Positions 17,238-28,423 are shown, counted from the first letter of the stretch. The stretch: DNA of 37,018 bases from Hyphomicrobiales bacterium (GCA_028868735.1 JAGWTW010000029.1:1-37018); one strand, 5' to 3'. Made by a program: numbers and translations. Notes: generated by a model from the sequence alone, not told the origin.

Positions 17238-19634
17238 TCAGCCTTTCCAGCGCCTTAGAAGCAGCGCATTGGTGACGACGCTGACGCTCGACAGCGCCAT
17301 GGCCGCGCCGGCGGCGACGGGCGACAATGCGCCTGCGGCGGCGAGCGGGATCATCACGACATTGTAGGCGAAGGCCAGAAAAAGATTCTGCGCGATTTTG
17401 CGCGCCGTCGCCTGCGAGAGATCGACGAGCCCTGCGACCTTTGTCAGATCGTCTCCGGGCAGCGCGACGCTGGCGGCTTCGAGCGCCGTTTCGCTGCCGG
17501 CGCCCATAGCTATGCCGACATCGCTTTCGGCGAGCGGCGGCGCGTCGTTGACGCCGTCGCCCACCATCGCGACGACCCGCCCTTTCGCTCGCAGCCGACG
17601 GATTTCGGCCGCCTTGCCTTCGGGCGGAACGCCGGCGACGACATCGAGGCCGCCGAGCTTTTCCGCGAAGGCGCGCGCAACCGCCTCGGCGTCGCCCGTC
17701 AGCATGACCGGCGTAATGTTTCTGGCGCGCAATTTAGCGAGAAGCGCCCCCGCTTCCGGCCGCAATTCGTCCGACGTCGCGATGAGGCCGCGCAACGCCG
17801 GCGCCGCGCCGTTCCGCGCAGACGCGACAAAGAATGCGGTCCCGCCTTTTTCTTCCGTTTCTTTCGCGCGCGCCGCGAGCGCGTCGGTCGCGACGCCGAT
17901 CTCACGCATCATCGCCGCGTTGCCGATCCGAATGTCGACGCCGCCGGCGCGTGCGAAAAGGCCGCGGCCGGATTTCGCCTCGAATGTCTCGAGCGGCGCC
18001 GACGCCAGACCGTCGTTCTTCGCACGCGAAACGATCGCGCGTCCCAGCGCATGTTCGCTGCCCTGCTCCGCAGACGCTGCGAGCGACAGCAGCGCCGGCG
18101 CATCGCCGTCGAGCGCGACGATATCGGAAACAACGGGCTGGCCTATCGTCAGCGTGCCGGTCTTGTCGAAGACGATCGTCTCGATCTTTCGCGCCAGATC
18201 GAGCGCGGCGGCGTCCTTCACGAGAATGCCGGCGCGCGCGCCGGCGCCCATGCCGACGGCGACCGCAGCCGGCGTCGCAAGTCCGAGCGCGCAGGGGCAG
18301 GACACCACCAGAAGGCTGATCGCATTGACCAGCGCCGTCTCGAAACCCGCGCCGAGAAGATACCATCCGGCGAAGGTCGCGACGGCGAGCGCGACCACCG
18401 CCGGCACGAAGATCGAGGCGACCTTGTCGACCGTCGTCTGGATCGGCGCCTTGGAGGATTGCGCGCGCTCGACGAGCCGGATGATGCGCGACAGGCGCGA
18501 AGCGGAGCCGATCGTCGTCGCGCGGATTTCGAGCCGCCCGGCGCCGTTGACGGCGCCGCCGGCGACGTCGTCGCCCACGCCTTTCGGCACGGGGCGCGAC
18601 TCGCCGGTCAGCATGGATTCGTCGATCTCGCTCGCGCCCGAGACGATGATCCCGTCGACCGGGATGCGCTCGCCCGGCCGCACGGCGACAATGTCGCCGC
18701 TGCGCACGGAATCGATCGCGGCTTCCGTCTCGGCGCCATCCTTGAGGATGCGCGCGACGGGCGGCCGCAAGGCGGCGAGCGCCGCGACGGCGTCGCCCGT
18801 CGCGCGGCGGGCGCGCGCCTCGAGCGTCTTGCCGAGGAGGACGAAGGCGATGACGAGCGCGGCAGCCTCGAACGTGAGGTGATGCACATGCCCGCGCGAA
18901 AAATTCCAGAGCGCGAGCGCGAAAGCGGCGGTCGACCCCAGCGAAACGAGCACGTCCATGTTTGCGGCGCCCGCGCGCAACGCGCGGAAGGCGCCGAGAT
19001 GGAAACGCGCGCCGGCGACGAGGAACACCGGCGTCGCCAGCGCGAGTTGCGCCCATGCCGGCAGGAGCGGCGCGCCAGTCGCAAGTTCGCCGATCATGTT
19101 GGCGATGAAGGGCGCGGCGAGCGCGATCGCGCCGCCGAGAATCCAGGCGTCGCGCGCAGCGTCGCCGGCGCGCGATGCCCGCGCCTCGCCGACTCTCGGC
19201 GCGGCCTCGAATCCCGCCGCCTCGACCGCCGCGACGAGATCGCCGGCGCTCGCGAACCCGGAGGCGATCACGATGTCAGCCGTTTCCGCCGGCAGGCTGA
19301 CGCGGGCCGACAATACGCCCGGCGTCGCGCCGAGCGCTTTTTCGAGACGGGCGACGCAGGCTGCGCAGGTCATGCCGGTCACGTCGAGCACGACCTCTTC
19401 CTTCGGCACCTCGTAGCCCGCGTCCTCGACCGCCGCGACCAAGACGGCAGGGGCCGTCCCGGCGTCCGCCTCCACGCGCGCGGTCATGGCCGACAGGTTC
19501 ACCGCCGCCGTGCGCACGCCGGGGACGGCGGCCAGAGCCTTCTCCACCCGCAGCGAGCAGGAGGCGCAAGTCATCCCGTCGACGGGAAAGACATATTCAT
19601 GGGCGGGCGCGCCGCCCGCTGTCCGGTCAAGCAT
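17238..19634 (-). CDS. copA: Copper-translocating P1B-type ATPase CopA
   Basis: This 798-residue ATPase exports Cu(I) from the cytoplasm. It has two N-terminal metal-binding domains (GMTC23-A-S-C26 and GMTC90-A-A-C93), the transmembrane C446-P-C448 motif ([11 protein letters not shown]), the phosphorylated Asp490 in [18 protein letters not shown], and the late membrane motifs FAYNVVMIP and [13 protein letters not shown] that mark the Cu(I) subgroup. The usual SEHP motif reads SEHA here (His528-Ala529), a change in the nucleotide-binding loop. GGAG lies seven bases before ATG 19634. Expression should be copper-induced from the CueR-type promoter just upstream. Confidence 0.96.
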   Translation of the reverse strand: MLDRTAGGAPAHEYVFPVDGMTCASCSLRVEKALAAVPGVRTAAVNLSAMTARVEADAGTAPAVLVAAVEDAGYEVPKEEVVLDVTGMTCAACVARLEKALGATPGVLSARVSLPAETADIVIASGFASAGDLVAAVEAAGFEAAPRVGEARASRAGDAARDAWILGGAIALAAPFIANMIGELATGAPLLPAWAQLALATPVFLVAGARFHLGAFRALRAGAANMDVLVSLGSTAAFALALWNFSRGHVHHLTFEAAALVIAFVLLGKTLEARARRATGDAVAALAALRPPVARILKDGAETEAAIDSVRSGDIVAVRPGERIPVDGIIVSGASEIDESMLTGESRPVPKGVGDDVAGGAVNGAGRLEIRATTIGSASRLSRIIRLVERAQSSKAPIQTTVDKVASIFVPAVVALAVATFAGWYLLGAGFETALVNAISLLVVSCPCALGLATPAAVAVGMGAGARAGILVKDAAALDLARKIETIVFDKTGTLTIGQPVVSDIVALDGDAPALLSLAASAEQGSEHALGRAIVSRAKNDGLASAPLETFEAKSGRGLFARAGGVDIRIGNAAMMREIGVATDALAARAKETEEKGGTAFFVASARNGAAPALRGLIATSDELRPEAGALLAKLRARNITPVMLTGDAEAVARAFAEKLGGLDVVAGVPPEGKAAEIRRLRAKGRVVAMVGDGVNDAPPLAESDVGIAMGAGSETALEAASVALPGDDLTKVAGLVDLSQATARKIAQNLFLAFAYNVVMIPLAAAGALSPVAAGAAMALSSVSVVTNALLLRRWKG

Positions 19635-19665
19635 CTGAGGGCTCCCTTGCCCATTTCCGGGATGG

Positions 19666-19696
19666 AGCGTGGACCTTCCAACGGTTGGAAGGTCAA
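19666..19696 (-). promoter_or_regulatory. CueR/HmrR-type operator-promoter for copA
   Basis: GACCTTCCAAC (19672-19682) and GTTGGAAGGTC (19684-19694) form a perfect 23-bp dyad, matching the ACCTTCC-N7-GGAAGGT operator of copper-sensing MerR proteins. On the minus strand the -35 TTGACC (19696-19691) is followed by a 19-base spacer and a -10 CACGCT (19671-19666). The 19-base spacer is the hallmark of MerR-activated promoters. The -35 contains the stop codon of the regulator gene. Confidence 0.9.
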
Positions 19697-20130
19697 GTGC
19701 AGCAATTGCGACCCGCCGCCGCAGTCTGTTCCGTCGGCCCCTCGGCCAGGTCGTCGAGAATAGGACAATCCGGCCGGGCGTCGCCGTGGCAATTGCCGGC
19801 GAGGTGCTGGAGCGTGCGCCGCATGGCCTGAAGCGCCTCGATCCTGGCCTCGAGGGCGGCGACGTGCTCCTCGGCCAGTCGCTTGACCTCGGCGCTGGAC
19901 CGGCCGGCGTCGCGCCAGAGCTCGAGCAACCTGGCGATGTCCTCGACCGGGAAACCGAGATCGCGCGCCCGACGCACGAAGCGCAGCGTCTGGACGTCCT
20001 TCTCGCCGTAGAATCGATACCCCGCGGCGCTGCGGCGCGCCTTTCCGATGAGGCCGACGCTCTCGTAATAGCGGATCATCTTGGCCGAGACCCCGGAGGC
20101 CTGCGCCGCCGCGCCAATCGACAAGTCCAT
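19693..20130 (-). CDS. cueR: MerR family copper-responsive regulator (CueR/HmrR type)
   Basis: A 145-residue MerR activator. The N-terminal winged helix ([20 protein letters not shown], then GLI) binds DNA, and a dimerisation helix follows (about 80-115). The copper-binding loop carries two cysteines in [14 protein letters not shown], the arrangement of Cu(I)-sensing CueR/HmrR. A second cysteine pair (NCCT) ends the protein and could modify metal binding. GGAG lies six bases before ATG 20130. It is directly upstream of copA, and the copA operator overlaps its last codons. Its own promoter should lie in 20131-20219. Confidence 0.93.
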   Translation of the reverse strand: MDLSIGAAAQASGVSAKMIRYYESVGLIGKARRSAAGYRFYGEKDVQTLRFVRRARDLGFPVEDIARLLELWRDAGRSSAEVKRLAEEHVAALEARIEALQAMRRTLQHLAGNCHGDARPDCPILDDLAEGPTEQTAAAGRNCCT

Positions 20131-20219
20131 GAATCGCTCCGGTCCCGGCGCTTGAGCCGCCGGCGCCGACGCGGCAGAATGTAAGAAAAACCCGAGGGGA
20201 AACAACCGGAGCGCCAATT

Positions 20220-21386
20220 TTGGCTCAGGGGCTTGCGCGTACCTATACATGCGGCGTCCGCTGCGCGGCCTGGCCGGCCGTCGAGCCGGAGGCGGCGCTC
20301 GCCTTCGCCGCCGCCGATTTCGCCGGGCTGAAGATCGGTCTGCTCTTGGTGTTCGGCGCGGCGACGGCCGAGCCGAACGCGGTCGCGGCGTCGATCCTGC
20401 GGCATTTTCCGGCGACGCCGCACATCGCCTGTTCGACGGCCGGCGAAATCGGACCGGACGGCTACGCGGAAAATTCGATTGTCGTCGTCGCGCTGCCGGC
20501 CGACGGGTTTCACGCTTCGACGCTCGCGATCGAAGATCTTTCGGGAATCGAATTCGCCGACGTCGTGCGCCGCGTCGAACGGTTGCGGCAGGACCATGAC
20601 GCCGCGCCGCCGCCGGGTTTCGAAAACGCGGAAGGATTTGCGCTCTCCTTCATCGACGGATTGTCTCGGCGCGAGGAATTGTTCGTCTCCGCCATGCACC
20701 GCGCGCTCGAGCATCTGCCGATCCTCGGCGGTTCGACCGGCGACGATCTCGAATTTCGCCGCACCTGGTGCATCACGGGCGGGCGCGTGCTTTCGGACGC
20801 GGGCGTGCTGGCGCTCGTGCGCACGCGGCACAGGTTCAGCGCGTTCAGGCACGACAATTTCGAACCGACCGATGTGCGGCTGGTCGTAACCGAGTGCGAT
20901 CAGGAGGCGCGCACCGTGCGCGAACTCAACGCGGCGCCCGCTGCGCGCGAATATGCGGACAGCATCGGCGTCGACGCTTCGCAGCTCGATTCGATGAGCT
21001 TCGCATCCCACCCCGTCGTCGTGAAGGTCGGCGGCGAATATTATTGCCGTTCGATCGGCCACGCCAATCCCGACGGTTCGCTCACCTTTTTCTGCGCGAT
21101 GGAGACCGGCGTTGTGCTGACGATGTCGCGCTCGCGTCATCTCGTGGAGAGCGCGCACGCTGCATTCAAGTCTGTGACGAACGAGATCGGCGGCGCCGAT
21201 TTCGTGCTCGGGTTCGATTGCGCGCTGCGTCGCCTCGACGCCGAGAACAGGCAATTGAAGCGTGAACTGTCCGACGTCTATCGCGACTACGGCGTTATCG
21301 GGTTCAATACGTATGGCGAGCAATTCGGCGCCATGCATCTCAACCAGACGTTCACCGGCCTCGCCATCGGAGCGCGCTCGTGCTGA
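20220..21386 (+). CDS. FIST N- and C-domain sensor protein (NosP-like)
   Basis: A 388-residue cytoplasmic protein with no signal peptide. The FIST N domain spans about 35-220 (LLLVFGAATAEPNAV, HIACSTAGEIGPDGY, PILGGSTGDDL) and the FIST C domain about 230-370 (ending VIGFNTYGEQFGAMHLNQTF). The start is TTG 20220, with GGAG eight bases upstream. FIST proteins encoded beside a histidine kinase include the haem-binding nitric-oxide sensors called NosP, which control a NahK-type kinase. This gene overlaps a hybrid kinase gene by seven bases, so the same pairing is likely. Haem binding is inferred; I cannot name the ligand residue. Confidence 0.85.
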   Translation: MAQGLARTYTCGVRCAAWPAVEPEAALAFAAADFAGLKIGLLLVFGAATAEPNAVAASILRHFPATPHIACSTAGEIGPDGYAENSIVVVALPADGFHASTLAIEDLSGIEFADVVRRVERLRQDHDAAPPPGFENAEGFALSFIDGLSRREELFVSAMHRALEHLPILGGSTGDDLEFRRTWCITGGRVLSDAGVLALVRTRHRFSAFRHDNFEPTDVRLVVTECDQEARTVRELNAAPAAREYADSIGVDASQLDSMSFASHPVVVKVGGEYYCRSIGHANPDGSLTFFCAMETGVVLTMSRSRHLVESAHAAFKSVTNEIGGADFVLGFDCALRRLDAENRQLKRELSDVYRDYGVIGFNTYGEQFGAMHLNQTFTGLAIGARSC

Positions 21387-22765
21387 AGGACGGCGAGGGC
21401 GCGCCGATCACGGCCGACATCATGGGCCGCGCCGTGCGCGCAAATCCGGCCGAGATCGTCGCGCGGCTCACGAAGATCAACGCGGCGCTGGTGGAGCGGC
21501 TCGAAAATCGCATCGACAGTCAGGCCAGCGCCTACTCGCTGTTCCAGACGGCGATCGGCCTCGAGGCGCAGGTACGCCAGCGCACGACGGAACTGAAAAA
21601 CGCCCTGGTCGACCTCGAGCGCTCGAACGCCGCCCTCGTGCAAGCGAAGGAAACGGCCGAAAAAGCCAATTCCTCCAAGACCCGATTTCTGGCCGCCGCA
21701 GGCCACGATCTCCTGCAACCGCTCTATGCCGCGCAGCTCTCCATCTCGACCCTCGCCGAAATGCAGACGAGCGCGGAAAGCGCGGCGCTCTGCCGGCAGA
21801 TCGACCGCGCGCTGGTGACGATCGAAGCTTATCTGCGTTCGATCCTCGATATTTCCAAACTGGATGCGGGCGTCGTGACGCCGGAAATCCAGAATATCGC
21901 TCTTGCCGAAATCTTTCAGTCGCTCGATTCCGATTTTCGCCCGATCGTCGAGCGCAAGAAGCTCCGGCTGCGGTTCCGTCCGACGCGGCTTGCCGTCTCC
22001 AGCGATCCGATCCTGCTGCGACGGGTGCTGCAGAACCTCGTCTCCAACGCGGCGCGCTATACGCAGGCAGGCGGCGTCATCGTCGGCGCGCGCCGGCGCG
22101 GCGATTTCGTGCGCATCGAGGTCACGGACACCGGACCGGGAATCGCCGCGCACGAGATCGACCGGATTTTCGAAGAGTTTCATCGCCTGCCCTCGCCCGA
22201 GCAATCGCAAACCGGCGAAGGTCTGGGGCTCGGACTCTCGATCGTGCAGCGCATGACGCAGGCGCTCGATCATCGGATCGAGGTGCGTTCGCGCCCCGGC
22301 CGCGGATCTCGATTTACAGTCGTCGCGCCGCTTGCGCCGGTGGAAGTTCCGCTGGCCGCCGATTTCGTCCTCGTCGAAAACTGGGCGCGCGCGAGCGACC
22401 TGAACGGGAGCCGCGTGCTGCTCGTCGAAAACGACCCGGACGTGCTCGAAGCGACGCGCTGGCTGCTCGTGCAATGGGGCGCGGATGTGCTCGCGGCAAA
22501 GGATCTGGCGGCTGTCCACGAAAAGATTGCGCTCGATCGCACCATCGACGTTATCGTCGCCGACTACCACCTCGACCGCGACGAGAACGGATTGCAGGCG
22601 ATCGCGCTCGCCCGCTCGTTGACGCGCAGAGAGATCCCGAGCGTCGTTGTGACGGCGGATCAAAGCGCGGAGACGATCGACCTCGCACGCGCGGCCGGCT
22701 GCGAAATATTGCGAAAGCCGGTCAAGCCCGCGCAATTGCGCGCGGTGCTTACGCATCTGTTGTAA
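21380..22765 (+). CDS. Hybrid histidine kinase (HisKA-HATPase-REC) without its own sensor domain
   Basis: The start is GTG 21380, overlapping the FIST gene. The 461 residues hold an N-terminal helical coiled-coil (about 25-100), the H box with His109 (AAAGHDLLQPLYA), the N box (LQNLVSNAARYT), G boxes (DTGPGIAAHEIDRIF and GEGLGLGLSIV), and a C-terminal receiver domain (about 345-461) with phospho-acceptor Asp395. There is no membrane segment, PAS or GAF domain, so input probably comes from the FIST partner. This layout is like NahK without its PAS. Phosphoryl transfer could go on to a separate phosphotransfer protein or regulator; the LuxR-type regulator at 24449-25126 is a candidate. Confidence 0.9.
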   Translation: MLKDGEGAPITADIMGRAVRANPAEIVARLTKINAALVERLENRIDSQASAYSLFQTAIGLEAQVRQRTTELKNALVDLERSNAALVQAKETAEKANSSKTRFLAAAGHDLLQPLYAAQLSISTLAEMQTSAESAALCRQIDRALVTIEAYLRSILDISKLDAGVVTPEIQNIALAEIFQSLDSDFRPIVERKKLRLRFRPTRLAVSSDPILLRRVLQNLVSNAARYTQAGGVIVGARRRGDFVRIEVTDTGPGIAAHEIDRIFEEFHRLPSPEQSQTGEGLGLGLSIVQRMTQALDHRIEVRSRPGRGSRFTVVAPLAPVEVPLAADFVLVENWARASDLNGSRVLLVENDPDVLEATRWLLVQWGADVLAAKDLAAVHEKIALDRTIDVIVADYHLDRDENGLQAIALARSLTRREIPSVVVTADQSAETIDLARAAGCEILRKPVKPAQLRAVLTHLL

Positions 22766-22786
22766 GGCGCACGCCACCGCGCAATC

Positions 22787-23257
22787 TCAGGCGTCGCCGT
22801 CTTCGCGCGCTCGCGATACTTCCGCCGTCGACCAGCATTTGGCCAGGACATCCGCGGGCCACGTCAATTTGGAACGCGTGGCGGTATTCACCCACACATG
22901 AATAGATCGCCCACGCCCGACGAAACGCGCGGGCTGCTCGCCGTCCAGGCCGAGATCATACATCTCGATCGTGTGCTCCAGACTCGAATTGCCGACTTTG
23001 ACGACATCGATCCGGCACTCAACGATCGCCGGCGGTTTGATCTCGCCGCGAAAATCGTAGCTGACGTGCGCCATCATGGCGGAACGACCCGGCACGCCGC
23101 CACGAATTCCCATGTCGCGGTACCAGCGCTGGAAGGTGAGATTGATGAAGTGAAAATACCGCGCATTGTTGACGTGGTCGCTGAAGCGATCGGCGGGCAG
23201 ATCGTCTTCGCTGGTCTGAATGCGAAGCGCGATCTTCTTGAAAGGCGGCAGTCCCAT
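22787..23257 (-). CDS. Acyl-CoA thioesterase family protein (hotdog fold, YbgC/FadM-like)
   Basis: 156 residues with the 4-hydroxybenzoyl-CoA-thioesterase signature FSDHVNNARYFHFINL (about 25-40), where a D-H-x-N-N-x-x-Y pattern supplies the active site, and the later beta segments AMMAHVSYDFRGEI and GRGRSIHVWVN. It hydrolyses acyl-CoA thioesters, chain length unknown. It converges on the kinase gene (21 bases apart) and lies 52 bases downstream of a serine hydrolase gene on the same strand. Confidence 0.85.
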   Translation of the reverse strand: MGLPPFKKIALRIQTSEDDLPADRFSDHVNNARYFHFINLTFQRWYRDMGIRGGVPGRSAMMAHVSYDFRGEIKPPAIVECRIDVVKVGNSSLEHTIEMYDLGLDGEQPARFVGRGRSIHVWVNTATRSKLTWPADVLAKCWSTAEVSRAREDGDA

Positions 23258-23309
23258 CGACGCGTCCCGTCTGCGGCGCCGATCCGACGCTCAGGCAAAC
23301 TATAACGGT

Positions 23310-24452
23310 TCAGCCCGGCGCGCGCAGCGCCTGCGTGAACGCCGCGACCTCGGCGCGCCGATCATGATCGCCGGCCGGCGCGTATGGCGGCTGCGGAAAG
23401 GCGCCGAGCGTGACGACGATGAGTTTCTCCTTGCGAAAAATGTCGATCCGTTGTCCGGCGAAGCCGAGCGCAGACATGACGTCCCGGCCGAGCCACCAGG
23501 AATAGCCGTAATGCGTGATGTCGACGACCGGAGGCTCGGGCACGGCGTAGGCCGGCGTCGCGGCCGCGTCGACCCAGCCTGGCGGCAGCACGCGGCGGCC
23601 GGCAATCACACCGTCATCGAGAACGAAAAGCGCGAACCTGCCGAAATCGCGCAGCGCAATGCCGGCGCGGCTGCCGCCGATCTCCTGGCCGCCTTCGGAT
23701 TCCAGCGTGTAGAAGGCGTCGCACTCCATACCGGCCGGCCGCCAGACCTTCTGCGACATGTATTCGGCAAGCGGCATGCCGACGGCGCGCGTGAGCGCCG
23801 CGCCGAGCAGGAACGTGTCGCCGGAATTGTAGAGAAACGTCGTGCCCGGCGCATGTTCGCGCGTCAGGCTCGCCATCAGTTTCAACACGCCGCCGGGAAT
23901 GCGGTCGGCCATCGACTTCGAATAGCGGTTCACGTCCGAATTGCGGTCCGTGTAATCTTCGTTCCAGCGCGCGCCCGAAGACATCGTGAGAAGATGCCGC
24001 AGCGTTACGCCGTCATATGCCGAGCCGCGCAGCTCCGGCAGGAAGCGCGTCACGTCCTCGTCGATGGACGCCACTGCGCCGTCCAGCACCGCCGCGCCGA
24101 CGAGCATCGCCGTCATGGATTTGATCGTCGACATGGTCGACCATCGATCCTGCGGGCCAAGCCCGAGACCGTAACGCTCGAGCACGATCGCGCCGTCTCG
24201 GATCACGAGCAGACCCGAAATGAAATTGCGGTCCATGAAGGCCTCGACGTCGCGCGCGACGCCGTCCGCGAAATAGACAGGCGCGATCTCGTCGCCATAG
24301 GGCAGCGGCGTCGGCGCGCCGGAGCAGCGAATGACGCGATGCGCGAACAGCTTGTCGACGAGACGAAAGCCATAGGGCTGGATCGCCGGCGGCCAAAGCA
24401 GAAAGTCTTCGGCGCGCGGAAGATGCGTGCGCGGTTGCGCCCTGGCGCTCAA
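23310..24452 (-). CDS. Serine hydrolase, beta-lactamase/esterase (class C) family
   Basis: 380 residues of the penicillin-binding-like hydrolase fold. The nucleophile motif is S108-T-I-K111 (STMSTIKSMT), the second motif is Y-N-S in TTFLYNSGDTFLLG, and GYSWWLG lies near the C-terminus. There is no signal peptide, so a cytoplasmic esterase or amidase (6-aminohexanoate-dimer-hydrolase-like) fits better than antibiotic resistance. The start is TTG 24452, overlapping the TGA of the response regulator gene (24451-24449), which implies translational coupling. The next in-frame ATG is far inside the domain. Confidence 0.82.
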   Translation of the reverse strand: MSARAQPRTHLPRAEDFLLWPPAIQPYGFRLVDKLFAHRVIRCSGAPTPLPYGDEIAPVYFADGVARDVEAFMDRNFISGLLVIRDGAIVLERYGLGLGPQDRWSTMSTIKSMTAMLVGAAVLDGAVASIDEDVTRFLPELRGSAYDGVTLRHLLTMSSGARWNEDYTDRNSDVNRYSKSMADRIPGGVLKLMASLTREHAPGTTFLYNSGDTFLLGAALTRAVGMPLAEYMSQKVWRPAGMECDAFYTLESEGGQEIGGSRAGIALRDFGRFALFVLDDGVIAGRRVLPPGWVDAAATPAYAVPEPPVVDITHYGYSWWLGRDVMSALGFAGQRIDIFRKEKLIVVTLGAFPQPPYAPAGDHDRRAEVAAFTQALRAPG

Positions 24453-25126
24453 GCCGCGCCCTTGCCGCCGGTTTTGAGAATGGCGTCGAAATCGAGGCCC
24501 GAGGCTTCGATGACGGCTTGCGTGCGCGAAGCGACATTAAGCTTGCGCAGGATTTCGGAAACGTGCGCCTTGACGGTCGTCTCGCCGACATCGAGTTCGT
24601 ACGCGATCTGCTTGTTCAGAAGGCCTTGCCGCAACATGCCGAGCACCCGCAATTGCTGCGGCGTGAGGGTTGCGAGGCGTTCGGAAAATTCCTGCTTGCT
24701 CGCCTTCTTCGACTTGTCGGCGGCGGGCGCCGGCGCATAGCTCGCCGGAACGAACACTTCGCCGTTCATGACCTTGCGAATCGCGTCGGTGAGTTCGGCT
24801 TTCTTGATCGATTTCGGGATGAAGCCGGAGACGCCGCAATTCATCGCTTCGGCGACGATGCGCGGATCTTCCAATCCGGAGACGACGACGAGCGGCAGAC
24901 CGGGAAAACGCGCGCGGATCGACAGCACGCCTTCGAATCCCTTTACCGACGGCATCGAGAGATCGATCAGCGCAAGATCGAATCCGGGGCGCCGTTCGAC
25001 CTGCGCGACGGCTTCCTCGATCGAGGAGGCTTCGACGACTTCGGCTTGCGGATAGGCCGTGCGGACGGCGCTTTGCAGCGCTTCGCGAAACAGCGGATGG
25101 TCGTCGACGACGAGGAAGCGGTCCAT
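24449..25126 (-). CDS. LuxR/NarL-family response regulator transcription factor
   Basis: 225 residues: a receiver domain (about 1-120) with the acidic pair in VVDDHP, phospho-acceptor Asp55 (ALIDLSMP) and Lys in IPKSIKK; then a charged linker (about 125-155) and a LuxR-type helix-turn-helix (LTPQQLRVLGMLRQGLLNKQ through VKAHVSEILRKLNV). Two adjacent ATGs (25129 and 25126) are possible; GGAG is four or seven bases away, favouring 25126. Similar regulators (AgmR/ErdR group) pair with hybrid kinases in alcohol and NO/biofilm circuits. Its gene lies near a FIST/kinase pair and just after the cox operon, so control of either is plausible but unproven. Confidence 0.9.
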   Translation of the reverse strand: MDRFLVVDDHPLFREALQSAVRTAYPQAEVVEASSIEEAVAQVERRPGFDLALIDLSMPSVKGFEGVLSIRARFPGLPLVVVSGLEDPRIVAEAMNCGVSGFIPKSIKKAELTDAIRKVMNGEVFVPASYAPAPAADKSKKASKQEFSERLATLTPQQLRVLGMLRQGLLNKQIAYELDVGETTVKAHVSEILRKLNVASRTQAVIEASGLDFDAILKTGGKGAA

Positions 25127-25171
25127 CATTGCGCTCCCGTGCGCCGCAGCGCGCAGCTCGCGGCAGGCGAC

Positions 25172-25193
25172 GCGGAGGGGAAATCCCCTCCGC
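25172..25193 (-). terminator. Strong hairpin between coxM and the response regulator gene
   Basis: GCGGAGGGG (25172-25180) and CCCCTCCGC (25185-25193) are perfect inverted copies around AAAT. The hairpin lies in the 112-base gap after coxM and probably ends or stabilises the cox transcript. It has no U-run, so read-through into the regulator gene is possible. Confidence 0.5.
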
Positions 25194-25238
25194 AACCCGT
25201 CCCCCTCAATGCGAGAAGAGACGGCGTGTGTTGCGCAC

Positions 25239-26024
25239 TCAGGCCGCAGCCGCCGCGCGCTTGGCCATGACGCCGATGAGATGCGCGCGATACTCGGCGG
25301 AGCCGTGAATGTCGCCGTTCAACCCGCTCGCGCTCGCCTTCAGTCCATCGAGCGCGCTCGCGGAGAAGTTCGAGGCGAGCTTCGCTTCGGCGTCGGTCCA
25401 GCGGAACACGCCGTCGGAACCCGCACCAGTGACCGCGACGCGCACGTCGCTGCCGCGCTTGGCGACGGCGACGCCGACCAGCGCATAGAGCGAGGCCGGA
25501 TTGCGGAATTTCGCGTAAGCGAACTTGTCCGCATGCGGGAACTCGAATGCGGTGATCAGCTCGTTGTCCTCGAGCGCGGTCGTGAACAGGCCCTGAAAGA
25601 AATCGTCGGCCTTGATGCGACGACGATCGGTGACGATCGTCGCGCCGAGCGCCAGACACGCCGCCGGATAATCGGCGACGGGGTCGTTGTTGGCGACGGA
25701 ACCGCCGATCGTGCCGCGATGGCGCACCTGCGGATCGCCGATGCCGCCGGCGAGCGCGGCGAGACCCGGGATCGCCTTCTTGACGACATCCGACGAGGCG
25801 ACTTCCGCATGACGCGACATCGCCTTGATCGTGAGCACCGAGCCGTTGTCGGAAATGCCTTTCAGCTCGGCGACCTTGTTGAGATCGACGAGATGGCCGG
25901 GCTGCGCGAGCCGCTGCTTCATCGTGGGGATGAGCGTATGGCCGCCGGCGAGATACTTGCCCTCGCCGACCGATTTGACGGCGTCCGCGACGCTGGAGGC
26001 TGCGTGATGGGTGAAGGAATACAT
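25239..26024 (-). CDS. coxM: FAD-binding (medium) subunit of CO-dehydrogenase-like molybdenum hydroxylase
   Basis: 261 residues of the CoxM/CutM family, which passes electrons from the iron-sulfur subunit to quinone or oxygen through FAD. FAD-binding motifs are LAGGHTLIPTMKQRL (about 24-40) and the glycine-rich segment AGGIGDPQVRHRGTIGGSVAN (in two parts, near 95-115). AGGAG lies eight bases before ATG 26024. It comes last in a coxG-coxS-coxL-coxM operon, 11 bases after coxL, an order typical of form II enzymes. Confidence 0.92.
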   Translation of the reverse strand: MYSFTHHAASSVADAVKSVGEGKYLAGGHTLIPTMKQRLAQPGHLVDLNKVAELKGISDNGSVLTIKAMSRHAEVASSDVVKKAIPGLAALAGGIGDPQVRHRGTIGGSVANNDPVADYPAACLALGATIVTDRRRIKADDFFQGLFTTALEDNELITAFEFPHADKFAYAKFRNPASLYALVGVAVAKRGSDVRVAVTGAGSDGVFRWTDAEAKLASNFSASALDGLKASASGLNGDIHGSAEYRAHLIGVMAKRAAAAA

Positions 26025-26035
26025 GGGCGTTTCTC

Positions 26036-28402
<2,367 letters not shown>

Positions 28403-28423
28403 GATCGATCCCTCCCGGACGTC

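Noticed and set aside
18051..19763. 570-codon plus-strand frame opposite copA
   Set aside because: It overlaps the CueR operator and is antisense to CopA; its composition is typical of shadow frames.
20131..20219. Promoter pair for cueR and the FIST gene
   Set aside because: A TTGTTT / TACATT pair can be read on the minus strand, but the matches are weak and no dyad supports them.
23310..24452. Beta-lactamase resistance gene
   Set aside because: No signal peptide, and the motifs (STIK, YNS) fit esterase/amidase relatives; context is regulatory and metabolic.
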